A stretch of 43,687 bases of DNA, taken from contig NZ_QLLT01000043.1 in assembly GCF_003259315.1 (NCBI RefSeq), positions 1 through 43,687 on the forward strand. The letters run 5' to 3'. This document shows, one piece after another, positions 9,849-17,505 of this stretch. Both the position numbers and the translations under genes were made by a program. The stretch is from Kitasatospora sp. SolWspMP-SS2h (GTDB lineage: Bacteria; Actinomycetota; Actinomycetes; Streptomycetales; Streptomycetaceae). The notes below the pieces were generated by a model that ran no database searches, had not been told where the DNA came from, and worked only from the letters and a program-made list of their open reading frames with translations. Each line of letters begins with the position of its first letter. Positions within the stretch are counted from its first letter, which is position 1.

Positions 9849-10889
9849 CTAGTTGGCGCGGTCGAAGTCGATCGCGCTGTAGGCCCGCAGCTTCGCGAGC
9901 TTGTGGGTGGAGTCGATCCGCCGGATCGTCCCGCTCTTGGAGCGCATCACCAGCGACGAGGTGGTGGCGGTCTCCTGCCGGTAGTGGACGCCGCGCAGCA
10001 GCTCGCCGTCGGTGATGCCGGTCGCGACGAAGAACACGTTCTCGCCGCTGACCAGGTCGTCCGTGGTCAGGACGCGGTCCAGGTCGTGCCCGGCGTCCAG
10101 CGCCTTCTGCCGCTCGGCCGCGTCCTTCGGCCAGAGCCTGCCCTGGATGACGCCGCCCATGCACTTCATCGCGCAGGCCGCGATGATGCCCTCGGGGGTG
10201 CCGCCGATGCCCATCAGCAGGTCGATGCCGGTCTCCTCGCGGGCGGCCATGATCGCGCCGGCCACGTCGCCGTCCGAGATGAACTTGATCCGGGCGCCGG
10301 CCTCCCGGATCTCCCGGACCAGGTCGTCGTGCCGGGGCCGGTCCAGCACCACGACGGTGACGTCCTCGACGGCGGAGCCCTTGGCCTTGGCGACCCGGCG
10401 GATGTTGACCGCGGGCGGGGCGGTGATGTCGACGTAGTCGGCGGCCTCGGGGCCGCAGACCAGCTTGTCCATGTAGAACACCGCGCTGGGGTCGAACATG
10501 GTGCCGCGGTCGGCGACCGCGAGGACCGCGACCGCGTTGTTCATGCCCTTGGCGGTGAGGGTCGTGCCGTCCACCGGGTCGACGGCGACGTCGCACTCGG
10601 CGCCGGTGCCGTCACCGACCCGCTCGCCGTTGTAGAGCATCGGGGCCTCGTCCTTCTCCCCCTCGCCGATGACGACGATGCCGTTCATCGAGACGGTGGA
10701 GACGAGGGTGCGCATGGCCTTCACGGCCGCGCCGTCGGCGCCGTTCTTGTCGCCCCGGCCGACCCAGCGGCCGGCGGCCATCGCGGCGGCCTCGGTGACC
10801 CGGACCAGTTCGAGGGCGAGGTTGCGGTCGGGGGCCTCCGGAGCGACCTCCAGGGCGGAGGGGAGGTGGTGCGGGTACTGCGTGGTCAT
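9849..10889 (-). CDS. glpX: Class II fructose-1,6-bisphosphatase GlpX, 346 aa
   Basis: Gluconeogenic enzyme converting fructose 1,6-bisphosphate to fructose 6-phosphate, cytosolic and metal-dependent. Key motifs are GEGEKDEAPML (about 75-85) and DPVDGTT (104-110), the metal and phosphate sites of the Li+-sensitive phosphatase superfamily. Further GlpX segments include DRPRHDDLVREIREAGARI and GIGGTPEGIIAACAMKCMGG. Length is normal. The ATG at 10889 is preceded by GAGAGGTAACGACG, a good ribosome-binding site. It is divergent from the DUF4245 gene and convergent with the WhiB-like gene. Confidence 0.95.
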   Translation of the reverse strand: MTTQYPHHLPSALEVAPEAPDRNLALELVRVTEAAAMAAGRWVGRGDKNGADGAAVKAMRTLVSTVSMNGIVVIGEGEKDEAPMLYNGERVGDGTGAECDVAVDPVDGTTLTAKGMNNAVAVLAVADRGTMFDPSAVFYMDKLVCGPEAADYVDITAPPAVNIRRVAKAKGSAVEDVTVVVLDRPRHDDLVREIREAGARIKFISDGDVAGAIMAAREETGIDLLMGIGGTPEGIIAACAMKCMGGVIQGRLWPKDAAERQKALDAGHDLDRVLTTDDLVSGENVFFVATGITDGELLRGVHYRQETATTSSLVMRSKSGTIRRIDSTHKLAKLRAYSAIDFDRAN

Positions 10890-11106
10890 CGTCGTTACCT
10901 CTCTGTACGCGACGGCCAGTCAGCACCGGGACGCGGAGGGTCACCGGCACTGCGATGAGGGTTGCTGCGATCGTATCGGCAGGGGGAAGGGGGGTCTGTG
11001 GCGCACTCCCCGCGTACCCCTTACCGGCCTCGCCACCCCGCCCCCTCCCGTCCCGCCGGCCCCGCCCCGCCCCTCCCCGGCGCACGGCGCCCGCGTAAGC
11101 GCCGCC

Positions 11107-11121
11107 TACCATGGGCGGGTG
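11107..11121 (+). promoter_or_regulatory. -10 element six bases before the DUF4245 GTG (leaderless)
   Basis: TACCAT (11107-11112), six bases, then GTG at 11119. No -35 is recognisable and no spaced ribosome-binding site is present. The same geometry occurs at 8412, 16367 and 28577. Confidence 0.5.
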
Positions 11122-11646
11122 GCAGGCAACAGCAGCAACAGGGGCCGTCAGACGGTACGGGACATGGTCCTGTCGATGGCGGCGGTCGGCGTCGTGGTGG
11201 TGGTCGCGTACTTCTCGATCCCCAGCGCGGACGGCAAGAACGGCGTCCACGCGGTGCCGTACCAGGTCGAACTGGCCTCGGCGAAGCGGGCCGCGCCGTA
11301 CCCGCTGCTCGGACCGGAGCAGCTCCCGGACGGCTGGAAGGCCACCTCGGTCAGCTACGGCCGGGACGACAAGGGCCGCGCCGCCTGGCACCTGGGCCTG
11401 AACACCGCCTCCGGCCAGTACGCGGCGGTCGAGCAGAGCGACGGCAAGTCCGCGGACGTGGTGGCGCTGAACGTGCCGGGCGCCGAGCCGGACGGCACCG
11501 CCACGGTGGCGGGCCAGGAGTGGCAGCGGGTGCGGGGCGACCGCTACCGGGCGCTGGTCCGCCCGGCCGGCGACACCGGCACCACGGTGCTCACCGGCAC
11601 CGCCTCCTACGAGGAGCTCGCCCGGCTCGCCGAGACGCTCCGGTAG
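11119..11646 (+). CDS. DUF4245 membrane-anchored protein, 175 aa
   Basis: Single-pass protein: short basic N-terminus (VAGNSSNRGRQTVRDM), one transmembrane helix at about 17-33 (LSMAAVGVVVVVAYFSIP), then an extracytoplasmic domain. Characteristic DUF4245 features are the VEL-x10-PYPLLGPEQLPDGWKATSV stretch and the terminal TGTASYEELARLAETLR. The function of the family is unknown to me. The GTG at 11119 is chosen because residues encoded further upstream in this frame are non-protein-like. The gene is divergent from glpX, as is usual for the family. Confidence 0.87.
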   Translation: MAGNSSNRGRQTVRDMVLSMAAVGVVVVVAYFSIPSADGKNGVHAVPYQVELASAKRAAPYPLLGPEQLPDGWKATSVSYGRDDKGRAAWHLGLNTASGQYAAVEQSDGKSADVVALNVPGAEPDGTATVAGQEWQRVRGDRYRALVRPAGDTGTTVLTGTASYEELARLAETLR

Positions 11647-11679
11647 CGCACGGCGGCGGGCCACGACTCCGGCGCACGA

Positions 11680-11714
11680 CGAAGGCCCCCGCCGGGGAAC
11701 GGCGGGGGCCTTCG
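11680..11714. terminator. Terminator between convergent DUF4245 and nitroreductase genes
   Basis: A 15-bp perfect stem (CGAAGGCCCCCGCCG) with loop GGGAA; arms 11680-11694 and 11700-11714. It sits between two convergent stop codons and can serve both strands. Confidence 0.9.
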
Positions 11715-11756
11715 CGGTCACCGGTGCCGGCGGCGGAGCGCCGGCGTCCGGGAGGG

Positions 11757-12350
11757 TCAGACGGTGGTGACGACCTCGTCGTAGGCCAGGCGCGGGCTGC
11801 GCGGGAACCAGGCGTCCTCGCCCGGCTTGCCGATGTTGACCACGGCCAGCACCGAGTGCTCGCCGTCGCCGAAGAACTCCTTGTTGATGCCCTCGGCGTC
11901 GTAGCCGGTCATCGGGCCGGCGGCCAGGCCGGCGGCGCGGACGCCGATGATGAAGTAGGCGGCCTGCAGGGCGCCGTTCAGGACGGCGGAGGACTCGCGG
12001 ACCGCGCGCTCGGAGAAGAACATGTCCTTCGCCTGCGGGAAGTGCGGCAGCTGGGTCGGGAGCTCCTCGTGGAACTCGTTGTCGGCGGCCAGGATGGCGA
12101 CCAGCGGCGCGCCGGAGGTCTTGGCCTTGTTGCCGTCGGCCATGTGCTGGACGAGGCGGGCGCGGCCCTCCTCGGAGCGGACCAGGACGATGCGCAGCGG
12201 CTGCTGGTTGAAGGCGGTCGGGCCGAACTTCACCAGGTCGTAGATCGCCTGGACCTGCTCGTCGCTGACCGGCTCGTCCGAGAAGGTGTTGGCGGTGCGG
12301 GCCTCGCGGAAGAGCAGGTCCTGAGCGGCGGCGTCGAGTGCCAGGGTCAT
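11757..12350 (-). CDS. Nitroreductase-family protein, malonic semialdehyde reductase (RutE/HadB)-like, 197 aa
   Basis: FMN-dependent oxidoreductase. Segments typical of the RutE/YdfG-partner subgroup include FREARTANTFSDEPVSDE near the N-terminus, KFGPTAFNQQPLRIV (about 41-55), NKAKTSGAPLVAILAADNEF and AAGLAAGPMTGYDAEGINKEFF. RutE reduces malonic semialdehyde (3-oxopropionate) in pyrimidine catabolism. No other rut gene is nearby, so the true substrate is uncertain. The ATG at 12350 follows GAGGTAGGACACAGAC. The spacer to xseB carries an AT-rich patch (12419-12440) with a -10-like TAAGTT on the minus strand. Confidence 0.85.
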   Translation of the reverse strand: MTLALDAAAQDLLFREARTANTFSDEPVSDEQVQAIYDLVKFGPTAFNQQPLRIVLVRSEEGRARLVQHMADGNKAKTSGAPLVAILAADNEFHEELPTQLPHFPQAKDMFFSERAVRESSAVLNGALQAAYFIIGVRAAGLAAGPMTGYDAEGINKEFFGDGEHSVLAVVNIGKPGEDAWFPRSPRLAYDEVVTTV

Positions 12351-12499
12351 GTCTGTGTCCTACCTCAGAGCTGGAGACGGGGTCCGGTCGGCGGCTGGGG
12401 TGCCGCACGCTGAGGTGCAACTTCGATGAAACTTAAACCATTCCCGGACGGGGTGGTGATGTACCTCACAGCCCCGCCGCCGCCCCGGACCGCCGGCCG

Positions 12500-12739
12500 T
12501 CACTCCCCGGCGGGCTCCTCGACGGCCAGCACCGCGTCCAGCCGGGCCCGGGCGCCGTCCAGCCAGCGCTGGCAGACCTTCGCCAACTCCTCGCCGCGCT
12601 CCCACAGCGCCAGCGACTCCTCCAGCGTCGTCCCGCCGGTCTCCAGCCGCCGGACCACCTCCAGCAGCTCGTCCCGCGCCTGCTCGTACCCGAGCGCCTG
12701 CTCCGGACCCGCTTCCCGCCGACCGCGCTGATCTGCCAT
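12500..12739 (-). CDS. xseB: Exodeoxyribonuclease VII small subunit XseB, 79 aa
   Basis: Partner of XseA in exonuclease VII, which degrades single-stranded DNA from both ends in repair. The family signature is clear: YEQARDELLEVVRRLETGGT, TLEESLALWERGEELAKVCQ, then RWLDGARARLDAVL, a helical hairpin. I prefer the ATG at 12739 (MADQRGRR); a TTG ten codons upstream (12769) gives no conserved sequence. The xseA gene is on the same strand 0.9 kb upstream, with an ECF sigma factor gene in between, which is unusual. Confidence 0.92.
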   Translation of the reverse strand: MADQRGRREAGPEQALGYEQARDELLEVVRRLETGGTTLEESLALWERGEELAKVCQRWLDGARARLDAVLAVEEPAGE

Positions 12740-12770
12740 GCCGCCCAGGGTAGGCGCTGCTCCCGACAAA

Positions 12771-12802
12771 ACCCCGACAGACCCCCGACAGACCCCCGAC
12801 AG
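12771..12802. repeat. Short tandem repeat, ACCCCCGACAG x3
   Basis: Three consecutive units at 12771-12780 (one C shorter), 12781-12791 and 12792-12802 in the 96-bp gap between xseB and the sigma factor stop. The unit is 11 bp. No function is evident; simple slippage would explain it. Confidence 0.7.
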
Positions 12803-12835
12803 GCCCCGCGCGCCCCGGCCCGCGTCCGCCCTGCC

Positions 12836-13501
12836 CTACCCCGCTCTGTTCCGCTCCGCCCTGTTCCGCTCCGCCGGGCCCGAGCACCCCGCCCCCGCCG
12901 TCCGGCGGCGCGCCCCCACCCCGTGCCGGGCCGGGGGCGGCGCGCCCTCGGCCAGCGAGCGGCGCAGGTTCAGCCGGGCCCGGTAGGTCAGCGTCTTGAC
13001 GGCGCCGACCCGCAGCCCGATCCGGTCCGCGATCTCCAGCGAGCTCAGCCCGTCCCAGTAGCGCAGCCGGAGCACCGCCCGCTGACGCTCGTTCAGCACC
13101 GCCAGTGCCGCGCCCACCCGCTCCGCCTCCACCGCCGCGATCACCGCCTCCTCGACCCGCACCCCCGAATCCCGGTCCGCGACCGCCGCCACCGTCGACT
13201 CGCGCCGGGTGGAACGCCGTTTCTCGTGGTCCAGCAGCACGTGGCGGGCGATGGTGAACATCCACGCGCCGATATCCGTGCCCGTCCAGTGGAAACCGCG
13301 AATTCCCGCCATCGCGCGGACGAAAGTGTCCTGGGCCAGGTCCTCGGCCAGCGGTCGGTTACCGGTCCGGCGCAGCAGGAACCCCAGCACCGCGCCGTGG
13401 TGGCACCGGTAGATGACCGCCCAGGCCTCGCGGTTCCCGGACTTCGCGGCCTCGATCAGCGCGGGCGTCACCGCCGGTCGGCCCGCCGGGGGGACGTCCA
13501 T
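12836..13501 (-). CDS. ECF-type RNA polymerase sigma factor, 221 aa
   Basis: Extracytoplasmic-function sigma-70. Region 2 spans about residues 30-100 (YRCHHGAVLGFLLRRTGNRP, LAEDLAQDTFVRAMAGIRGF, then GAWMFTIARHVLLDHEKRR). Region 4 spans about 135-190 (LAVLNERQRAVLRLRYWDGL, SSLEIADRIGLRVGAVKTLTYRAR split across the helix-turn-helix). The tail is low-complexity and includes a DNA-level duplication (12846-12875) that gives two AERNR units. The ATG at 13501 has GGAGG at 13508-13512 (+ strand CCTCC) and a TTGCAC-17-TAGTGT promoter upstream. No anti-sigma gene is adjacent. It lies between xseA and xseB, all on the minus strand. Upstream DNA is less GC-rich than its neighbours, compatible with acquisition. 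Confidence 0.92.
   Translation of the reverse strand: MDVPPAGRPAVTPALIEAAKSGNREAWAVIYRCHHGAVLGFLLRRTGNRPLAEDLAQDTFVRAMAGIRGFHWTGTDIGAWMFTIARHVLLDHEKRRSTRRESTVAAVADRDSGVRVEEAVIAAVEAERVGAALAVLNERQRAVLRLRYWDGLSSLEIADRIGLRVGAVKTLTYRARLNLRRSLAEGAPPPARHGVGARRRTAGAGCSGPAERNRAERNRAG
12846..12875. repeat. 15-bp perfect tandem duplication in the sigma-factor tail
   Basis: CTGTTCCGCTCCGCC occurs at 12846-12860 and again at 12861-12875. It adds five residues to the C-terminal tail of the ECF sigma factor without shifting the frame. Confidence 0.9.
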
Positions 13502-13541
13502 GCCAAACCTCCGGAAAACGCCGGAAAAGGGAAGGGGCGTC

Positions 13542-13570
13542 ACACTAGGACCCGCCCCGACCCGGTGCAA
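13542..13570 (-). promoter_or_regulatory. Principal-sigma-type promoter of the ECF sigma gene
   Basis: On the minus strand, TTGCAC (13570-13565) and TAGTGT (13547-13542) are separated by 17 bp. The predicted start point near 13535 leaves a leader of about 35 nt that contains the GGAGG ribosome-binding site. This suggests independent transcription of the sigma gene rather than read-through from xseA. Confidence 0.6.
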
Positions 13571-13668
13571 GCAGTTCCCGGGAAAGCGTCGGCAATTCCC
13601 GTCGATTTCCGCGCGGAGGGGGGCTCGCGGGCAATTCCGCGAGCCGGTTCCGGGCGGTCGACGGACCG

Positions 13669-14925
13669 TCAGCCCCCGGCCCCGGCCTCCCCGGCCTCCG
13701 GCTCCCCGGCCTCCGCTTCCCCGGCCACCCGCACCTCGAACGCGCCGCCCGCCACCCGGGCCCGCAGCGCCTCGCCGGCCGCGGCCTGCCCGGGGTCGGT
13801 CAGCACCGTGCCGTCCGCCCGCTGGAGCACCGCGTACCCGCGCTCCAGGGTGGCCAGCGGCGACAGCGCCACCACCCGGGCCAGCGCGTGCCCCAGGTCG
13901 GTCTGGGCGTGGTCCAGCCGGTGCCCCAGCACCCGCCGGGCCCGCTCCACCAGCGCGTCCACCTCCGCCCCGCGGGCCGCCACCGCCTCGGCCGGCGCCG
14001 CCAGCACCGGGCGGCTGCGCACCGCGGCCAGCCCCGCCGCCTCCCGCTCCACCCGGTTCAGCACGTGCCGCCGCGCCCGGTCCCGCACCTGCCGCACCCT
14101 CGCCAGCTCCTCGCCCACGTCCGGCACCACCCGCTTCGCCGCGTCGGTCGGCGTGGAGGCCCGGAAGTCCGCGACGAAGTCCAGCAGCGGCCGGTCCGGC
14201 TCGTGCCCGATCGCGCTCACCACCGGCGTCCGGGCCGCCGCCACCGTCCGCACCAGCTCCTCGTCGGAGAACGGCAGCAGGTCCTCCACGCTGCCGCCGC
14301 CGCGGGCCACCACGATCACCTCGACCTCCGGCAGCGCGTCCAACTCCCGCACCGCCGCGCACACCTGGCCCACCGCCTGCGGCCCCTGCACCGGCACGTT
14401 GCGCACCTCGAAGCGCACCGCCGGCCAGCGCCGCCGGGCGTTCTCCAGCACGTCCCGCTCGGCCGCCGAGCCCCGGCCGGTGACCAGGCCCACGCAGCCC
14501 GGCAGGAACGGCAGCGGCCGCTTCCGGGCGTCCTCGAACAGGCCCTCGGCGAACAGCCGCCGCTTCAACTGCTCCAGCCGGGCCAGCAGTTCGCCCAGGC
14601 CGACCAGCCGCAGCTCGGAGGCGCGCAGCGAGAGCGTGCCGCGCGCCGTGTACCACTCCGGCTTCGCCCGGACGATCACCCGGGCGCCCTCCTGCACGGC
14701 GTCCGCGACCTGCTCGAACACCTGCCGGAAGCAGGTCACCGTCAAGGAGACGTCCCGGTCCGGATCGCGCAGGGTCAGGAAGACCATCCCCGCCCCCGGC
14801 CGCCGGTTCAGCTGGGCGATCTGCCCCTCCACCCAGACCTCGCCCAGCCGGTCGACCCACCCGCCGATCAACGCCGAGACCTTCCCCACCGGCAGGGGCG
14901 CTTCCGGACTGCTCGTGTTGGCCAT
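13669..14925 (-). CDS. xseA: Exodeoxyribonuclease VII large subunit XseA, 418 aa
   Basis: Catalytic subunit of exonuclease VII. It has an N-terminal OB-fold (VSALIGGWVDRLGEVWVEGQ then IAQLNRRPG, residues about 16-45), the family motif YTARGTLSLRASELR near 115, and the catalytic core segments VTGRGSAAERDVLENARRR, VVARGGGSVEDLLPFSDEEL and AIGHEPDRPLLDFVADFRAS. A long helical region and a C-terminal beta domain with LERGYAVLQRADGTV follow. The last 30 residues are an Ala/Gly/Glu-rich tail (AGEAEAGEPEAGEAGAGG). Length is typical. It is divided from xseB by an ECF sigma gene. Confidence 0.93.
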   Translation of the reverse strand: MANTSSPEAPLPVGKVSALIGGWVDRLGEVWVEGQIAQLNRRPGAGMVFLTLRDPDRDVSLTVTCFRQVFEQVADAVQEGARVIVRAKPEWYTARGTLSLRASELRLVGLGELLARLEQLKRRLFAEGLFEDARKRPLPFLPGCVGLVTGRGSAAERDVLENARRRWPAVRFEVRNVPVQGPQAVGQVCAAVRELDALPEVEVIVVARGGGSVEDLLPFSDEELVRTVAAARTPVVSAIGHEPDRPLLDFVADFRASTPTDAAKRVVPDVGEELARVRQVRDRARRHVLNRVEREAAGLAAVRSRPVLAAPAEAVAARGAEVDALVERARRVLGHRLDHAQTDLGHALARVVALSPLATLERGYAVLQRADGTVLTDPGQAAAGEALRARVAGGAFEVRVAGEAEAGEPEAGEAGAGG

Positions 14926-14942
14926 CCCCCGAGGCTAGCCGC

Positions 14943-16295
14943 CTACCGCGACACCGCACCCCCGCCGGACCGCCGCCCGCGCTGGGCGACCAGCACCACC
15001 AGCCCCACCACCAGCCACACCGCCCCCACCACCTGCGCGGTGTGCGCGGCCTCCACCAGCACCGCCACCAGCACCGCGACCCCCAGCACCGGCACCACCC
15101 CGTGCCGCAGCCAGTCCCGCGAGCCCCCGCGCACCACGTACCAGCCCACCACCGAGGCGTGCAGCAGCACGAACGCGGTCAGCGCGCCGACGTTCACCAC
15201 CGAGGTCAGCTGGTCCAGCCCGTCGTCCCGGCGGGCCGCCCAGACCGCCGCGACCAGCGTGATGACGGCCGCGGTCAGCAGCGCCCGCCGGGGCACCGCC
15301 GTCCGCTCGTCCACCACGCCCAGCAGGCGCGGCAGCCGCCCCTCCCGCCCCATCGCGAACACCAGCCGCCCGGCCGCCGCCTGCCCGGCCAGCGCCGCGA
15401 ACGCCGCCCCGATCGCCTTGGACGCCGCGATCAGCACGTGCAGCCAGTGCCCGACCGAGGTCTCTACGGTGTCGTAGAACGCCGAGCCCTGCGCCTCCGG
15501 GTCGGCCGCCAGCTGCTGCGGCGTCGTCGGCTCCAGCAGCGCCGCCAGGTAGGTCTGCGCCACGAACAGCAGCCCGGCCAGCGCCAGGCACCACAGCACC
15601 GCCCGGGCCACCGCCGCGGACGCGCCGACCGCCTCCTCGACGAAGGAGGCGATCGCGTCGAAGCCCAGGTAGGAGAGGACCGCCACCGACACCGCCGACA
15701 GCACCGCCGTCAACGAGAACCCGCCGACTCCCCCGAACGGGGACCCCCAGTCGCGCGCCGCCCCGTCCCGGACCAGCACCACCACCGCCGCGACCGCGAA
15801 GACCGCCAGCACCACGACCTCCATCGCCAGCACCGCGAACCCGACCACCGCCGCCGTCCGCACCCCGGTCAGGTTGAGCGCCGTGGTGACCAGCACCGCC
15901 AGCACCGTCCACACCCAGCGCGAGACGTCCGGCACCAGCGAGTTGAGCGCGATCCCGGAGAACAGGTACGCCACCGCCGGGATCAGCAGGTAGTCGAGCA
16001 TCGCCATCCACCCGGCGACGAACCCCGGCCCCTCGCCCAACCCGGCCCGGGCGTACGCGAACACCGAGCCGGCCCGCGGCACCGCCCGCACCATCTCGGC
16101 GTACGACAGCGCGGTGAACCCCATCGCCACCGTCGCCACCAGGTACACCGCCGCCACCGCGCCGTGGCTCTTCGCGTCCAGCACGCCGAACACGCCGACC
16201 GGCGCCATCGGGGCGATGAACAGCAGCCCGTACACCATCAGATCCCGCACCCCGAGGGTGCGCCGCAGCCCGGTCGTGCCCGCCTGTGTGCTCAC
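14943..16295 (-). CDS. APC-family amino acid permease, 450 aa
   Basis: Integral membrane transporter with about 12 hydrophobic segments. The N-terminal APC signature is present: VRDLMVYGLLFIAPMAPVGV, then SYAEMVRAVPRAGSVFAYAR (TM1-TM3), with the usual conserved patch GFDAIASFVEEA in TM6. The substrate cannot be read from sequence. Start choice: GTG at 16295 has GGTGGA nine bases upstream; an ATG at 16304 abuts that same sequence, so it is less likely. It is divergent from ispH and follows xseA on the same strand by only 17 bp in the downstream direction, so it may be transcribed with xseA. Confidence 0.87.
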   Translation of the reverse strand: MSTQAGTTGLRRTLGVRDLMVYGLLFIAPMAPVGVFGVLDAKSHGAVAAVYLVATVAMGFTALSYAEMVRAVPRAGSVFAYARAGLGEGPGFVAGWMAMLDYLLIPAVAYLFSGIALNSLVPDVSRWVWTVLAVLVTTALNLTGVRTAAVVGFAVLAMEVVVLAVFAVAAVVVLVRDGAARDWGSPFGGVGGFSLTAVLSAVSVAVLSYLGFDAIASFVEEAVGASAAVARAVLWCLALAGLLFVAQTYLAALLEPTTPQQLAADPEAQGSAFYDTVETSVGHWLHVLIAASKAIGAAFAALAGQAAAGRLVFAMGREGRLPRLLGVVDERTAVPRRALLTAAVITLVAAVWAARRDDGLDQLTSVVNVGALTAFVLLHASVVGWYVVRGGSRDWLRHGVVPVLGVAVLVAVLVEAAHTAQVVGAVWLVVGLVVLVAQRGRRSGGGAVSR

Positions 16296-16366
16296 CCTGG
16301 CCATTCCACCCGGCCGCACCCGTCCGGCGGCGGCGGCGCGCGTCCGCCCCCCGCGGGACTCGCCCG

Positions 16367-16381
16367 TACGATGGAGCCATG
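16367..16381 (+). promoter_or_regulatory. -10 element six bases before the ispH ATG (leaderless)
   Basis: TACGAT (16367-16372), GGAGCC, then ATG at 16379. The GGAG is too close to the start to work well as a ribosome-binding site, so a leaderless transcript is the simpler reading. No -35 is visible. Confidence 0.5.
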
Positions 16382-17353
16382 TCCACCAGTGCTCAGCGCC
16401 GTGTCCTGCTCGCCGCCCCCCGTGGCTACTGCGCGGGTGTCGACCGCGCCGTGATCGCCGTGGAGAAGGCCCTGGAGCAGTACGGGGCGCCCATCTACGT
16501 CCGCAAGCAGATCGTCCACAACAAGTACGTCGTGCAGACCCTGGAGAAGCAGGGCGCGGTCTTCGTCGACGAGACGGAGGAGGTGCCCGAGGGCTCGATC
16601 GTGGTCTTCTCGGCCCACGGCGTGGCCCCGTCCGTGCACGACGAAGCCGAGACCGGCCGGCTCGCCACCATCGACGCGACCTGCCCGCTGGTCACCAAGG
16701 TGCACAAGGAGGCCCGCCGCTTCGCCGACGAGGACTACGACATCCTGCTGATCGGCCACGAGGGCCACGAGGAGGTCGTCGGCACCATGGGCGAGGCCCC
16801 CGAGCGCATCCACCTGGTGGACGGCGCCGAGGACGTCGCCAACGTCAAGGTCCGCGACGAGTCCAAGCTGGTCTGGCTCTCCCAGACCACCCTCTCCGTG
16901 GACGAGACCATGGAGACCGTCGGCGCCCTCAAGCAGCGCTTCCCGCTGCTGGTCTCCCCGCCCAGCGACGACATCTGCTACGCCACCCAGAACCGCCAGG
17001 TCGCGGTCAAGCAGCTCGCCCCCGAGGCCGACCTGCTGATCGTGGTCGGCTCCAGGAACTCCTCCAACTCGGTCCGGCTGGTCGAGGTCGGCCTGGAGTA
17101 CGGCGCCAAGGCCGCCCACCTGGTCGACTTCGCCGAGGAGGTCGACCCGGCCTGGCTGGAGGGCGTCACCACGGTCGGCCTGACCAGCGGCGCCTCGGTG
17201 CCGGAGATCCTGGTCGACGGCGTGCTCCGGCTCCTCGCCGAGCACGGCTTCGAGGACGTCCAGGTGGTCAAGACCGCCGAGGAGCACCTCACCTTCTCGC
17301 TCCCCAAGGAGCTCCGCCGCGACCTGCGCGCCGAGGCCGCCGGCAAGCTCTGA
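16379..17353 (+). CDS. ispH: 4-hydroxy-3-methylbut-2-enyl diphosphate reductase IspH (LytB), 324 aa
   Basis: Last step of the MEP isoprenoid pathway, making IPP and DMAPP from HMBPP with an iron-sulfur cluster. The three cluster cysteines are Cys18 (GYCAGVDRA), Cys102 (IDATCPLVTKVH) and Cys200 (DDICYATQNRQ). Substrate-binding histidines lie in IVHNKY (47), FSAHGVAPSVH (80) and IGHEGHEE (127), with the proton-donating Glu at 128. SRNSSNSVRLVEV is the conserved diphosphate loop. Full length. The start at 16379 fits the family N-terminus and the -10 element; a longer frame upstream is not conserved-looking. Confidence 0.96.
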   Translation: MSTSAQRRVLLAAPRGYCAGVDRAVIAVEKALEQYGAPIYVRKQIVHNKYVVQTLEKQGAVFVDETEEVPEGSIVVFSAHGVAPSVHDEAETGRLATIDATCPLVTKVHKEARRFADEDYDILLIGHEGHEEVVGTMGEAPERIHLVDGAEDVANVKVRDESKLVWLSQTTLSVDETMETVGALKQRFPLLVSPPSDDICYATQNRQVAVKQLAPEADLLIVVGSRNSSNSVRLVEVGLEYGAKAAHLVDFAEEVDPAWLEGVTTVGLTSGASVPEILVDGVLRLLAEHGFEDVQVVKTAEEHLTFSLPKELRRDLRAEAAGKL

Positions 17354-17371
17354 CCCCCCGTCACCCCGACC

Positions 17372-17406
17372 GCGGTCCGGCCCCTCCCCGGAGGGCGCCG
17401 GACCGC
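17372..17406. terminator. Terminator after ispH
   Basis: Outer arms GCGGTCCGGC (17372-17381) and GCCGGACCGC (17397-17406) pair perfectly. The interior CCCCTCCCCGGAGGG can extend the stem. It begins 18 bp after the ispH stop. Confidence 0.7.
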
Positions 17407-17505
17407 GCGCGTCGCAAGGGCTGCGCAGGTTCCGCTCCGCCCGTACGTTTGGTACGAGGACCGGCGGGCAGCGGATGCTCACGGCCAGTGAGGGAGGCGA
17501 GGGCA

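Noticed and set aside
12771..12802. CRISPR-like array
   Set aside because: Three 11-bp units without spacers; too short and ungapped.
12836..14959. A single 707-aa protein joining the xseA region and the ECF sigma factor
   Set aside because: The upstream part is an out-of-frame reading of xseA. The sigma gene has its own ATG, ribosome-binding site and promoter at 13501-13570.
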